A stretch of DNA of 64,000 nt from Planctomycetota bacterium (GCA_024280885.1 JAJRPF010000066.1:1-64000), one strand, 5' to 3'; numbered from the stretch's first letter, positions 1 to 8,338 are shown. The notes: generated by a model from the letters alone, not told the origin. Numbers and translations are program-made.

Positions 1-215
1 GGCATCGCGTCCTCGTCCACTTGCGGTGCTGAGCCCGTAGTGCCTGACCCAGTGGACGACCCAGTGGACGACCCAGTGGACGACCCAGTGGACGACCCAG
101 TGGACGACCCAGTGACGGACGGCTCAGTGACGGACGGCTCAGCGGTAGAAGACGCGGCGGGTTGCTCGCTCATTTCGATCTCGTCGTCATCGTCGGTGTT
201 CTCGGAACGCGCCAT
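1..215 (-). CDS. Hypothetical protein with (Gly-Ser-Ser-Thr)n repeat, N-terminal part only
   Basis: The minus-strand reading from an ATG at 215 stays open to the left edge, so only about 71 codons are visible. The protein begins with an acidic stretch (residues about 4-14, rich in Asp and Glu). It then has Ala/Ser/Pro-rich sequence, two Glu-Pro-Ser-Val-Thr units and about five Gly-Ser-Ser-Thr units encoded by a 12-bp tandem repeat, followed by Gly-Ser-Gly-Thr-Thr. No domain is recognisable. The disordered, repeat-rich N-terminus resembles a flexible linker. No strong Shine-Dalgarno is visible before the ATG. The call rests on the open frame and the frame-preserving repeat lengths (12 and 15 bp). 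The function is unknown, and the body of the gene lies outside the window. Confidence 0.5.
   Translation of the reverse strand, partial: MARSENTDDDDEIEMSEQPAASSTAEPSVTEPSVTGSSTGSSTGSSTGSSTGSSTGSGTTGSAPQVDEDAM
47..139. repeat. 12-bp and 15-bp tandem repeats inside the left-edge gene
   Basis: Five head-to-tail copies of a 12-bp unit (cagtggacgacc) are followed by two copies of a 15-bp unit (cagtgacggacggct, 110-139). Both unit lengths are multiples of three, so copy-number change would keep the minus-strand reading frame. Confidence 0.85.
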
Positions 216-411
216 TCACTCAGCATACCACGGGCTCCCAGGCATGGGGCCAGCCACTCGCGGACTCAGGCTCGAACGGCGTGTGTGGCACGGTGGGGAG
301 CGTCGTTCCGAGGATCGTGGGTGCGAGCATCTTGGCGGTCACCGCGCGCGCTGTTAGGTTGCGCGGCTCGCCGGAACGAGGGCTCGCCCTCGGCCGACTG
401 ACGGGTAACGC

Positions 412-503
412 GGAGAGATGGCTGAGCGGCCGAAAGCGCCGCATTGCTAATGCGGTGACGGGGTCACTCCCGTCCTCGGGTTCAAATCCCGATCTCTCCG
501 CCA
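412..503 (+). tRNA. tRNA-Ser (anticodon GCU)
   Basis: A 7-bp acceptor stem (412-418 with 493-499), discriminator G at 500 and an encoded CCA (501-503) are visible. The anticodon stem-loop has the 7-nt loop TTGCTAA with GCT at 446-448. A long variable arm, typical of class II tRNA-Ser, precedes the T arm (GGTTCAAATCC). It decodes AGC and AGU. Confidence 0.97.
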
Positions 504-543
504 CCTCCCAAGAGCGCGACTTCGTCGCGTTCTTGGGAGGTGG
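501..543 (+). terminator. Long hairpin overlapping the CCA end of tRNA-Ser
   Basis: The bases 501-513 and 531-543 form a perfect 13-bp inverted repeat. The stem continues inward through CGCGAC and GTCGCG around a 3-nt loop, giving about 19 bp in all. No U tract follows, so it is not a textbook intrinsic terminator. Because the left arm starts with the tRNA CCA, the hairpin would compete with the mature 3' end. It could serve in termination or in precursor processing. Confidence 0.5.
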
Positions 544-554
544 CGTCGATCGTT

Positions 555-1045
555 TCGTTTGTGCCGACTCCGTCGGCACCCCTCGCTTCGCTCGGGTGTT
601 CGGCTCTGGTCGCGGCTCCGGCTGCTTCAACCGGGCCGCCGGTCGGAGTTCGTTGCCTCGGGTCGGATCGGGGCCTCGTCGCTGAAGTGAACTCGTCGCG
701 AGGGTGGGTTTCGCAGGCGGAATCCACTCCCTCCGCCTCACCGCGAGTGTCACGCCGTGAGCGGAGCTCACGACCCGCCACTCGCGGTGCTCCTTGTTGC
801 GTTTGCGGTGCCTCCGGCACCACGCTCGCTCTCGCTCGCATGTTCGGCTCTGGTTGCGGCTCCGGCTGCTTCAACCGGGCCGCCGATCGGCGGTCGTTGC
901 CTCGGGTTGGGTTGGAGCCTCGTCGCGGAAGTGCGCTCGTTGTGAAGCGGGTTTCGCAGGCAGAATCCGCTCCCGTCGCCTCACCGCGAGTGTCATGCCT
1001 CGTGCTGGCGCACAAGCCACGCCACTCGCTGTCGTTTCGCACACT
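555..1045. repeat. Two imperfect tandem copies of a ~243-bp unit with hairpins
   Basis: The block 555-756 is repeated at about 798-999 with roughly 80-90% identity by eye, including a long shared core (tgttcggctctggt... through ...ccgcgagtgtca). Each copy is preceded by a small GTGCC...GGCAC hairpin (561-579 and 808-820). Each is followed by another short GTG...CAC hairpin and a ccactcgc motif. Apparent open frames across the block have no start signals or recognisable product, so I treat the 504-1125 gap as non-coding repeat DNA. Confidence 0.6.
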
Positions 1046-1125
1046 CTCGTAGGGGCGGGGCTTTGAGGGCTCCTCCCGCTTCTCTGTCCCCGATCCAGCG
1101 GCGGGGGGTGCGCGGCCGAGATGGC

Positions 1126-1220
1126 GTGCCTGGCTCAATTTTCTCGGTGCGGCACCGCGTCCCGCTCTCGTTAGCCTGGGTGGCCGCGCCGAAAAATCTG
1201 AGCCTGGCACGGTATTTCGG
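1126..1220. repeat. 95-bp palindromic REP-like element, copy A
   Basis: The left arm GTGCCTGGCTCAATTTTCTC (from 1126) is matched by an inverted right arm ending CTGAGCCTGGCAC at 1210, followed by GGTATTTCGG. An element of almost the same length, sharing both arms and the GGTAT-TCGG right flank in the same orientation, occurs at 49953-50046. Dispersed palindromes of this kind are usually REP sequences mobilised by RAYT (Y1) transposases. No such transposase is in this window, so that link is inference. Confidence 0.7.
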
Positions 1221-1289
1221 TCGGCTTCGTTGCGTCCGCGCCTCTTGTAGTCTTCCGGCCTCAACTGTTCGGCTTCTGGGAGCCTGCTC

Positions 1290-1973
1290 ATGCGCCACGC
1301 CACGTCTCTTCGCCGTCTCTTCCGCCTTCGCTCCGTCGCGCTCGCCGCCGCTCTCGTCGGTGCCGTGTTCGCCGCCGCCGGTTGCCAGTCCGTCTACTAC
1401 GAGGCCATGGAGATGGTCGGTAGTGAGAAGCGGGATCTCTTGCGTTCGGAACTGGTCGGGATGGTTTCGGATCAGGAGGACGCCGAGGAGGCTTTCACCG
1501 ATGCGCTCACGCGGATCAAGGGGCTGACCGGGTTCGACGGCGGTGATCTCGAGGACGAGTACGACCGGCTGAAGGACGCCTACGAGGATGCCGAGAGCGC
1601 GGTCGGGGAGATCGACGGTCGCACGGACGAGATCGAGACGGTTGCTGCCGATCTCTTCGCGGAGTGGGAGCAGGAGATCGGCGAGATGCAGTCGGCGAAC
1701 CTGAAAGGGAAGAGCCGCAAGAAGCTGCGGGAGACGCGCGCGAAGTACGATCGGATGCACGCGACGTTGATCGAGACGCGGGGCTCGATGGATCCGGTGC
1801 TGGCCGTGTTGAAGGACCACGTGCTCTTCCTCAAGCACAACCTGAACGCCGCGGCGATCGGCTCGCTCGGCACCGAAATGGCGAGTATCGAGAGCGAGAT
1901 CGAGGAGCTGAAGCGCAGCATCCAGCAGTCGATTTCCGAGGCGCAGCGCTTTATCGAGGCGATGCCCGGATGA
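1290..1973 (+). CDS. DUF2959 family lipoprotein
   Basis: This 227-residue protein starts with a basic region and a hydrophobic signal peptide ending in a lipobox (Ala-Ala-Gly-Cys, Cys32), so it is probably lipidated and exported. Directly after the Cys come Gln-Ser-Val-Tyr-Tyr-Glu-Ala-Met-Glu and a Lys-Arg-Asp motif, which are the signature of the DUF2959 family. The rest is strongly charged and helical, with coiled-coil character at the C-terminus (Glu-Ile-Glu-Glu-Leu-Lys pattern). The role of the family is not established. A -10-like TAGTCT lies near 1246. The stop codon overlaps the next start as ATGA, so the two genes are probably translated together. Confidence 0.85.
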   Translation: MRHATSLRRLFRLRSVALAAALVGAVFAAAGCQSVYYEAMEMVGSEKRDLLRSELVGMVSDQEDAEEAFTDALTRIKGLTGFDGGDLEDEYDRLKDAYEDAESAVGEIDGRTDEIETVAADLFAEWEQEIGEMQSANLKGKSRKKLRETRAKYDRMHATLIETRGSMDPVLAVLKDHVLFLKHNLNAAAIGSLGTEMASIESEIEELKRSIQQSISEAQRFIEAMPG

Positions 1974-3106
1974 GCACTGATGCCCCCGGAGCCCGTGACT
2001 CAGTCCAAGGCTGGCGCGCGTTCCCGCGCTCACCGGTCTCTCTGCCCCGGCCCGTCATGGACGCGTTCGAGGCGTTTCTGAAGAAGCGTCATCCCAAGGC
2101 CACTTCGCGCCGGATCGACGCCGCGACGGCCGATCTCTCCGAGGCATTCACCGAGGCGCGCGGCAGCCTGCCCGGCTCGTACCTCAACCAACCCGCGGTG
2201 CGCAGCGCGTATCTCGCGCACTTTCATCCGCAGCAGGTGCTGAGGGGCATCGCAGCGCTCGGCGAGGTCTACGCGCGCGCGTCGGCACGCAAGCTGTGGC
2301 CGCAGCGCGCGGAAGGTGCGTTGCGCGTGGCCGACCTGGGCGCGGGACTCGGCGCGATGAGTCAGGCGCTGCTCTGCCGTCTTGCCCGGGGCGACGCGCC
2401 GACGTCGTGGCCCGAGTTCGTGTTGGTGGATCACCAGAAGTCGGCCCTGTCAGACGCTCGCGAACTGACGGTTGCGGTGGCCAGTGCGGTGGCGCCGGAC
2501 CTACCTGCCCCGCGTGTGCGTACCGCAGTGGAGCGGCTCGATCGGTGGGTCAGCCGCGCCTCGCGCTCTGGGTGGCGCTACGACGTCATTCTCCTCGGCG
2601 CCGTACTGAACGAGATCCAGGGCGATTGGCAGCCGCTCTTCGCGTCGATCCTGGAGCTGCTGGACGAGGGTGGCGTGGTCGTCGTCGTGGAGCCCGCGCT
2701 GCTGGAAACGTCACGCAAGCTGATGGAGCTGCGCGAGTTCGCGAAGGATGTCGGCACGTCGATCGCGCCGTGCACGCACGACGCGGCGTGTCCGCTGCTG
2801 GCGACGCGCAAGGACTGGTGTTTCACGGTGCGGCCCGCGGTGTTCCCACGATCAGTCGGTCGGCGCGCCGCGCAGATGGGGCATCAATCGGCGGAGGTCC
2901 GCTTTGCGCTGTGGGCGTTCCGTCCTGGGCCGCGAGCCGAGGTGCGCGTTGCGGACCCTCCGGCGCGCGTGGTGAGCGATCCCGTGTTGAGGGCGAACAC
3001 TCGCGAGCAACTTCTCTGCACCGCAGACGGCACGTTGCGCGTCCCGCCTCTGCGCGCCGCGCGGCGGGGCGATCTGGCGGGTCCGGCTGCCGCGGCGGCC
3101 GACTGA
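1970..3106 (+). CDS. Rsm22 family ribosomal small-subunit methyltransferase-like protein
   Basis: This 378-residue class I SAM-dependent methyltransferase-like protein has motif I as Ala-Asp-Leu-Gly-Ala-Gly-Leu-Gly (about 121-128), an acidic motif II (Leu-Val-Asp-His) and a post-I Asp-Val-Ile-Leu segment. Near the C-terminus it carries Cys268-Thr-His-Asp-x3-Cys274-Pro and Trp-Cys284, the cysteine arrangement typical of Rsm22/METTL17 proteins. Those proteins act on the ribosomal small subunit and, in the mitochondrial forms, bind an Fe-S cluster. The start is the ATG that overlaps the upstream lipoprotein stop (ATGA). An upstream in-frame extension to 1664 is rejected because it overlaps that gene entirely. 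Family membership is fairly secure; the substrate is inferred. Confidence 0.8.
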   Translation: MSTDAPGARDSVQGWRAFPRSPVSLPRPVMDAFEAFLKKRHPKATSRRIDAATADLSEAFTEARGSLPGSYLNQPAVRSAYLAHFHPQQVLRGIAALGEVYARASARKLWPQRAEGALRVADLGAGLGAMSQALLCRLARGDAPTSWPEFVLVDHQKSALSDARELTVAVASAVAPDLPAPRVRTAVERLDRWVSRASRSGWRYDVILLGAVLNEIQGDWQPLFASILELLDEGGVVVVVEPALLETSRKLMELREFAKDVGTSIAPCTHDAACPLLATRKDWCFTVRPAVFPRSVGRRAAQMGHQSAEVRFALWAFRPGPRAEVRVADPPARVVSDPVLRANTREQLLCTADGTLRVPPLRAARRGDLAGPAAAAAD

Positions 3107-3110
3107 GGTC

Positions 3111-5540
3111 TCACCGTGCCGGGCGGATTGCGCCCATTCGACCGTACGTAATGGTCGTTGCCAGTCGCCGCCCGCCCGCGCCCTCGGGCGGGCTGATGAG
3201 AACGTCCCAGACGCCACCGAGCAACGGCTCAAGGGCCGTGTTCGTGCCGCCCAGTCGCAGTGAAAAGTGGTCTGGCAGGCCCATTTGAGTGATTGGCGCG
3301 CCGCCGGGCGGTCGCCGCAAGCGGAACTCAGCGAGACCGCGGGCGTGGGAGCGGGGGACGCGCAGGTTCGACTTCGTGAGCGTGTCGCGCCACTCGGGCG
3401 TGACACCCATGGACGGGCCGGCCGCCACCGGCCAGTCGGCCCACGCGAGAAGCGGGCCCGTGCTCCCCGTCACTCCGACGTACGCGCGTCGATGCCCTCC
3501 CGAGCGCCACGCGCCTGCTGCGGCGACATGCAGCCAACTTCCGTCGTACGTGACGACCGAACGTCCTTGGAAGGGCGTGAGCGTGTGTCCGAGCAGGCGG
3601 TCGGTGCCATCGAAGAGCAGCGCGAATGCGAGCGTGTTGCCGGGGCTTCCGGGCGTGGATGTGAGCGAGATGCTGCACGAAGGGCGGTCCCTCAGACCGA
3701 CGTTCTCCAACTCCACGACACCGGTCTCGTCCGGAGCGTGCAAGGGCATGAGCAGCGGCTCGAGGAGTCCTGCGGGGGGCGTGATGAACAGAACCGGGCG
3801 GGGGATCGTCCTGGCGGTCACCGTCTCGCGATCGAGGCGGAACCGGCCGTCGGGGCCGGTCACGGTCTCGGTGCCCGACCACCAGATGCGGGCGGAGGCG
3901 ACCGGCGCACCGGAACCTCGCACGATGCGCCCGCGGACCGAGCGGATGGTTGCGGCGACCTCTGGCGGGGGCTCCACCTCCACGGAGTCGAGCGGAATCA
4001 ACGTGATGTCAACGCGCGCCTTCTGGCCGTCGTCCAACGTGACGAGCAGCGCGCGCGGATCTCCAGACGCCGCGATGCGATACCCATCCGCCTCGACGAC
4101 GATGCGCTGCGTCGCGTCGATCGGGAGCCCGTCGATCCGGAACCGTCCTCGTTTGTCCGTGGTCGCGCGCAGGTCGGAGGGCACGACGCGCACAATGACC
4201 CCTGCGATCGGTGAGCCAATCTTGTCCTTGACGGTGCCAAACACGCGTGCGCTTGCGACGCTCTGTAACTCCAGGCGCGCCGATCCGCCGCGGTCGGTTG
4301 GCAGTACGCGGCGTGCGCCGTCGCCGAATCCGGCCGCGCTGACGCGGAGCACCATCTCGGCGTTGGGCACGCCTTCGAACGTGAACGACCCGTCGGCCTC
4401 GGTTCTCAACTCACCGAGCAGCGGGCCGTCGTCGGTCAGTGCCAACCTGATCGTCGCACGCGCGATGGGGCGTCCCCTGTCGTCCACGATCGTCCCGCGT
4501 ACCCGCTGCGCGCCCCGGAGTACGATCGGCACCTCGACGTCGTGGCGATCGCGCGCTCGCGTGGCGATCGTGGAGCGCTGGCGTCCCTCGTCGGCCGACG
4601 CGATCACCCACAGCGAGATCCCCGGCGGGAAAGGGCCCAACGTGACGCGGCCGGCCGACGATGTGACACCGGAGACGGGCTCCAGGCCGCGCGCATGAAC
4701 GGTGACGCTGGCATCACTGCGCGCCTCGCCGAGCCCATTCGTGACGACGATCTCGAGGTTGCCTCCGCGGCGGACGTCCGCCTGGCTCTCCTGGTCGCCG
4801 CCTCCGGGCACGAACGTTACGTCGTCGGCCGGATTGGGTGCCCACGCAGCGCCGCCGACGCGCAGTTGAAACTCCCCGAACTCGGCGACCGCAAGCGTCA
4901 CTTCCCCGAACTCGTCGCTGGTCCCCGCGGCGACCTCGCGGCCCTGATCCATGATGCGCACGGGGACGTCTTGTGCCGCGCGCGCCCATGGCATCGCCCG
5001 CAACGAGACCGTGATTTGCGGGGATCGCAGCATCGCTGCGTCCTTGCGTGTGACCTCTCCCGGGGTGAGCCGCAGTGACGCACAATGACCCGTCAGATGC
5101 CCGGGCGCCGCGATCTCAAGCAGGAGCGGGATGCCCTCGGGAACGTCCTCGAGGACGTAACGCCCGGCGTGATCGGTCGGGCTGCGTGCGATCTCCTCAC
5201 CGGTCGGGTGCAGCAATCGGACGGTTGCGTCGGTGAGTGCGTCGCCAGTTGCGATATCCGAGATCGTCCCGTGCACGAAGCCCGTGCCCGGCGCGACGGG
5301 CAGGCGCACGGGCTCCGGGAGCGGTGTCTCGTCGAATTCGAGTGGCGCTTCCGCAGGCTTCTTGGGTGCTCGCCGAGGCGTCGGCTGCGCGTGTTCGCGT
5401 TCGACGCGTGATGTGGGCGTGGGCTCTGGCGCTGCCGGGCCACTTGGCACCCCGTCGTCGACGCTCAATACGACGACGGCGCCCAGGATCGTGAAGATCA
5501 GGGCGATGATGGCGAACACGATGGCGAGTGGCCGGTTCAT
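3111..5540 (-). CDS. Carboxypeptidase regulatory-like repeat protein, membrane-anchored
   Basis: This 809-residue protein has an N-terminal hydrophobic segment (residues about 5-27) that acts as signal anchor, then a Pro/Glu/Arg-rich linker. The bulk is a series of beta-sandwich modules of the carboxypeptidase regulatory-like (CarboxypepD_reg/transthyretin-like) kind. They are recognisable by repeated phrases such as Gly-Xaa-Pro-Ile-Ala-x-Ala-x-Val-x-Leu followed by T-D-x-x-G-x-F/Y-x-F-x-x-(V/L)-P. At least five modules can be seen, near residues 85, 270, 345, 430 and 540. No catalytic residues are evident. Such proteins in planctomycetes are usually cell-surface scaffolds or carbohydrate-binding proteins, which is inference here. 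It converges with the Rsm22-like gene, leaving 4 bp between stops. Confidence 0.8.
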   Translation of the reverse strand: MNRPLAIVFAIIALIFTILGAVVVLSVDDGVPSGPAAPEPTPTSRVEREHAQPTPRRAPKKPAEAPLEFDETPLPEPVRLPVAPGTGFVHGTISDIATGDALTDATVRLLHPTGEEIARSPTDHAGRYVLEDVPEGIPLLLEIAAPGHLTGHCASLRLTPGEVTRKDAAMLRSPQITVSLRAMPWARAAQDVPVRIMDQGREVAAGTSDEFGEVTLAVAEFGEFQLRVGGAAWAPNPADDVTFVPGGGDQESQADVRRGGNLEIVVTNGLGEARSDASVTVHARGLEPVSGVTSSAGRVTLGPFPPGISLWVIASADEGRQRSTIATRARDRHDVEVPIVLRGAQRVRGTIVDDRGRPIARATIRLALTDDGPLLGELRTEADGSFTFEGVPNAEMVLRVSAAGFGDGARRVLPTDRGGSARLELQSVASARVFGTVKDKIGSPIAGVIVRVVPSDLRATTDKRGRFRIDGLPIDATQRIVVEADGYRIAASGDPRALLVTLDDGQKARVDITLIPLDSVEVEPPPEVAATIRSVRGRIVRGSGAPVASARIWWSGTETVTGPDGRFRLDRETVTARTIPRPVLFITPPAGLLEPLLMPLHAPDETGVVELENVGLRDRPSCSISLTSTPGSPGNTLAFALLFDGTDRLLGHTLTPFQGRSVVTYDGSWLHVAAAGAWRSGGHRRAYVGVTGSTGPLLAWADWPVAAGPSMGVTPEWRDTLTKSNLRVPRSHARGLAEFRLRRPPGGAPITQMGLPDHFSLRLGGTNTALEPLLGGVWDVLISPPEGAGGRRLATTITYGRMGAIRPAR

Positions 5541-5605
5541 GGCGAGACGGTTGCCGAGACCGACGGACCGGTTGGTGTCCGGCTGCGTCGGCTGAGAAGC
5601 CTCTG

Positions 5606-5839
5606 GCCCGGCCTATTCATGAGGGTCATGCACTTCGTCAAGACCAACGCGGTGCAACCGAGCAGTTGTCTGGATGCGGCGGCCATCGTACGCCCATCGA
5701 GGCGCTTCCTGAACGAGGACAGAGCGTCGAGATCAAGGCGCGCCTGTGAATGCCTAGCCGTAGCTCCGTAGAGCAGGCGCAACGCGGAGCTCGGCGTTCT
5801 GGTCCGTTCAGGTGTGTGACTCTCATGAATAGGTCGGGC
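5606..5839. mobile_element. 234-bp MITE-like element with 23-bp terminal inverted repeats
   Basis: The left arm (5606-5628, core GGCCTATTCATGAGGGTCA) and right arm (5817-5839, core TGACTCTCATGAATAGGTC) are inverted repeats matching at 21 of 23 positions. The interior has no convincing gene; a minus-strand frame across it could be the eroded end of a transposase. No target-site duplication is obvious. It fills most of the 384-bp gap between the repeat protein and the aminopeptidase gene. The source family is not identified. Confidence 0.65.
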
Positions 5840-5911
5840 TAGCGCACGCGGTGTAGTGTGGTTAGACGACTGACCCGCGCGCGTCTGGCGCGGAGATTAT
5901 GCGTCGTCGGG

Positions 5912-5917
5912 TACGAT
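5912..5917 (+). promoter_or_regulatory. -10 hexamer TACGAT, leaderless-type promoter of the M18 aminopeptidase
   Basis: TACGAT lies 7 nt before the ATG at 5925 and there is no Shine-Dalgarno. Transcription from this -10 would begin at or next to the start codon. The same geometry recurs at several genes in the window. Confidence 0.45.
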
Positions 5918-5924
5918 CCCGGCC

Positions 5925-7295
5925 ATGACCACTTCAGCGACCGCCCCTTTCTCTCAGCCCGGAGCCGCGGTGATCCTTGACCGGGACCGCGCGATTGCCC
6001 GCACCGAGGACCTCTGCCGCTTCATCGATGCCGGTCCGATGCCGCAACTCGCGGCCGCTGAGATCGCGCGCCGTCTGGAGGCGCACGGCTACCAGAGGTT
6101 GCCCGAAGAAGACGTGTGGGAACTCGCGTCCGGCAACGGCTACTACGTCGTCCGGGCCGATACCACCGTGATCGCGTTCCGCGTGGGCGCGGCGGCGCCG
6201 TCCGAGGCGGGCTTTCGCGCGTTCGGCGCGCACGTGGACTCGCCCAATCTGCGCGTCAAGCCGGTGGGGACGTCTCGCGCCGAGGGCTACCGCAAGCTCG
6301 CCGTCGAGGTGTACGGCGGCGTGCTTCTTGCAACGTGGGCGGATCGCGACCTCGGTCTCGCCGGCCGGGTCGTCGTGCGCTCCGGGAGCGGCGTCCGCGG
6401 CGCGTTGATCCGCATCGACCGGCCCATCGCACGGGTGCCCAACCTCGCTATCCACCTCAATCGCACCGTCAACTCCGAGGGCCTGAAACTCGACAAGCAG
6501 CGCCACATGCCGCCGATCATCGGGCTCGCTGGCGGGCAGGCGATCGGTGACGACGAGGTGCGCCGCGTGGCAGCTGCGGCCGCCGGGGTCGCGCCTGATG
6601 AGATCGTGGACTACGATCTCGGGCTCTTCGACGTGCAGCCCTCCGCGATCGGCGGGATCGACGGCGAATTCGTCTTCGCGCCGCGCCTCGACAACCTGGG
6701 CTCGACGCACGCGGGCTTGGTTGCCCTGCTCGAGAGCGCGCGTGACACGCTGGCGGCGCATACGTCGGTCATCGCGCTCTACGATCACGAGGAGTGTGGC
6801 AGCAGCAGCGCGCAGGGCGCCGCCGGGCCGTTCCTCCTCGACGTCCTCCGCCGAATCACGATGGCGCACCCGCAGGCGCAGGGTGGGGAAGTGGAGCAGG
6901 CGTCGCGCGCGTTGGCTCGCTCCCTGATGATCAGTGCCGACATGGCGCACGCCGTGCATCCGAACTACGGCGAGCTGCACGAACCGGCGCACCGCCCGCG
7001 CCTGAACCGCGGCCCGGTGATCAAGCGCAACGAGAACCAGCGCTACGCCACCGATGGCGTCACGGGGGCCGCGTTCACCGAACTCTGCCGCGCTGCTGGT
7101 TTCGCACCGCAGGTGTTCGTGTCGCGCTCGGACCTCCCCTGTGGTTCGACGATTGGTCCCATCACCGCCGCGCGTGCAGGCATCGCGACGGTGGATGTCG
7201 GGAACCCGATGCTCTCGATGCACTCCGTGCGGGAGATGTGCGGGACGTTCGACCAGGACCTGATGGTGGAGGCGCTCCTGCGCCACTTCGGGTGA
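5925..7295 (+). CDS. apeB: M18 family aminopeptidase
   Basis: This 456-residue zinc aminopeptidase of the M18 (aspartyl aminopeptidase-like) family removes N-terminal, typically acidic, residues from peptides in the cytoplasm. The metal-binding and catalytic signatures are in place: Gly-Ala-His103-Val-Asp105-Ser-Pro, an Arg-Leu-Asp-Asn motif, Tyr-Asp-His-Glu289-Glu290-Cys-Gly, and Ala-Asp-Met-Ala-His-Ala. The C-terminal Asp-Val-Gly-x-Pro-Met-Leu-Ser-Met-His-Ser-x-Arg-Glu motif is also present. Length is normal for the family and no signal peptide is seen. The stop overlaps the GTG of the following SGNH gene by four bases. The symbol apeB is assigned by family; pepC is an equally used name. 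Confidence 0.92.
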   Translation: MTTSATAPFSQPGAAVILDRDRAIARTEDLCRFIDAGPMPQLAAAEIARRLEAHGYQRLPEEDVWELASGNGYYVVRADTTVIAFRVGAAAPSEAGFRAFGAHVDSPNLRVKPVGTSRAEGYRKLAVEVYGGVLLATWADRDLGLAGRVVVRSGSGVRGALIRIDRPIARVPNLAIHLNRTVNSEGLKLDKQRHMPPIIGLAGGQAIGDDEVRRVAAAAAGVAPDEIVDYDLGLFDVQPSAIGGIDGEFVFAPRLDNLGSTHAGLVALLESARDTLAAHTSVIALYDHEECGSSSAQGAAGPFLLDVLRRITMAHPQAQGGEVEQASRALARSLMISADMAHAVHPNYGELHEPAHRPRLNRGPVIKRNENQRYATDGVTGAAFTELCRAAGFAPQVFVSRSDLPCGSTIGPITAARAGIATVDVGNPMLSMHSVREMCGTFDQDLMVEALLRHFG

Positions 7296-8338
7296 CGGAC
7301 GCCCCGCGCCGCGGCCTGCGCCGACGTCTGCTCGCCATCGTGCTGGGCACGACAGTCGCTCTTGGCGGGGCCGAGGCGCTGCTCCGTCTGACGGGGCTCG
7401 GTTGGTACGACGCGCGGGTCGACGCCTACGGGTTCATGAAGCTCGATCAGGATCCGCGGCGTCTGCACTGGGGGTTCGACCCCGAGATCATCCCTGGGCA
7501 GCAATGGGACGGAGATCCGTACGGCACGCTGCCCGACGGCGCGGTCATGGAGTACGCGGAGATCAACACGGTTGGGTTGCGCGGGCCGCTGCCGTCGAAG
7601 GCGGATCGGCCGCGCATCCTCTTCATGGGCGACTCGTTCACTTTCGGTGAGGGCGTAGCGTTCGACCAGACGTTCGTGTCGCTCGCCTCGCGTCGCATGG
7701 CCGAGGACCTCGCGACGCCCAACTTCGCGCTGAACGGCGGCGTGCCCGGGTACTCGACGTTCGAGGAGTCGCTGCGCCTACCGCAGTTGCTGGAGTGGTT
7801 CACTCCCGAGGCGGTCGTCGTGGTGTTCGTGCCGAACGACGCGATCCACGTCAGCGAAGCGTTCGGGCGCGACGACGACCTGCTGAAGCGTGGCGGACGC
7901 GGAGGATGGACGCCGCGGATCTACGACGTCCTGCGGCTCGCACTGACATCCGAGGCCCGGACGCGCGAAACCGAGGCGTGGTATCTCGCACATTATTTCG
8001 GCGGGCAGCGGACGGACTGGGATGCGGCGCGCGCCGCCCTGGTGGCCATGCGCGACCTCTGCGCGTCGCAGGGGACAGCGTTCGGCGTCGTCTACTTTCC
8101 GATCCTGCACCGGGACGGAGCCTCTCCGCTCGATCGCATCGCAACCGAGGTCGCGCGGGCGTGCGGCGAGGCTGAGATTGCGTTCTTGGACCTCTCGCCA
8201 GCGTTCCGGGACAGCCCGAAACAGACGTTGTGGGTGCATCCGGTGGACCACCATCCGAACGCGCGCGCTCACCGGCTCGCAGCGGAGCGAGTCGCGCCGT
8301 TCGCGGCGGCACTCCTTCGAGAATCTCCGCACCGCTGA
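7292..8338 (+). CDS. SGNH/GDSL hydrolase family protein
   Basis: The likely start is the GTG at 7292 that overlaps the aminopeptidase stop (GTGA), giving 348 residues. A hydrophobic N-terminal segment after an Arg-rich start (Leu-Leu-Ala-Ile-Val-Leu-Gly) suggests membrane anchoring. SGNH blocks are visible: Gly-Asp114-Ser115-Phe (block I), Asn-Gly-Gly-Val-Pro-Gly-Tyr-Ser-Thr (block II), Val-Pro-Asn-Asp-Ala (block III) and a C-terminal Asp-His-His-Pro-Asn that supplies the catalytic Asp/His. Such enzymes are esterases or carbohydrate O-acyl hydrolases/transferases; the substrate is unknown. The reading frame continues upstream inside the aminopeptidase gene but that extension is not coding. 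Confidence 0.85.
   Translation: MTDAPRRGLRRRLLAIVLGTTVALGGAEALLRLTGLGWYDARVDAYGFMKLDQDPRRLHWGFDPEIIPGQQWDGDPYGTLPDGAVMEYAEINTVGLRGPLPSKADRPRILFMGDSFTFGEGVAFDQTFVSLASRRMAEDLATPNFALNGGVPGYSTFEESLRLPQLLEWFTPEAVVVVFVPNDAIHVSEAFGRDDDLLKRGGRGGWTPRIYDVLRLALTSEARTRETEAWYLAHYFGGQRTDWDAARAALVAMRDLCASQGTAFGVVYFPILHRDGASPLDRIATEVARACGEAEIAFLDLSPAFRDSPKQTLWVHPVDHHPNARAHRLAAERVAPFAAALLRESPHR

Noticed and set aside
482-1303. Open frames on both strands in the tandem-repeat block
   Set aside because: They follow the repeat unit, lack start signals and give Arg/Ala/Pro-rich sequence with no domain.
993-2033. A 346-codon minus-strand open frame over the DUF2959 gene
   Set aside because: No motif, and it runs across the palindromic element; the plus strand gives a lipoprotein.
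5934-7286. A 450-codon minus-strand open frame antisense to the M18 aminopeptidase gene
   Set aside because: The plus strand has all M18 motifs. The minus frame has Arg/His/Ala-rich composition with no domain, typical of shadows in GC-rich DNA.
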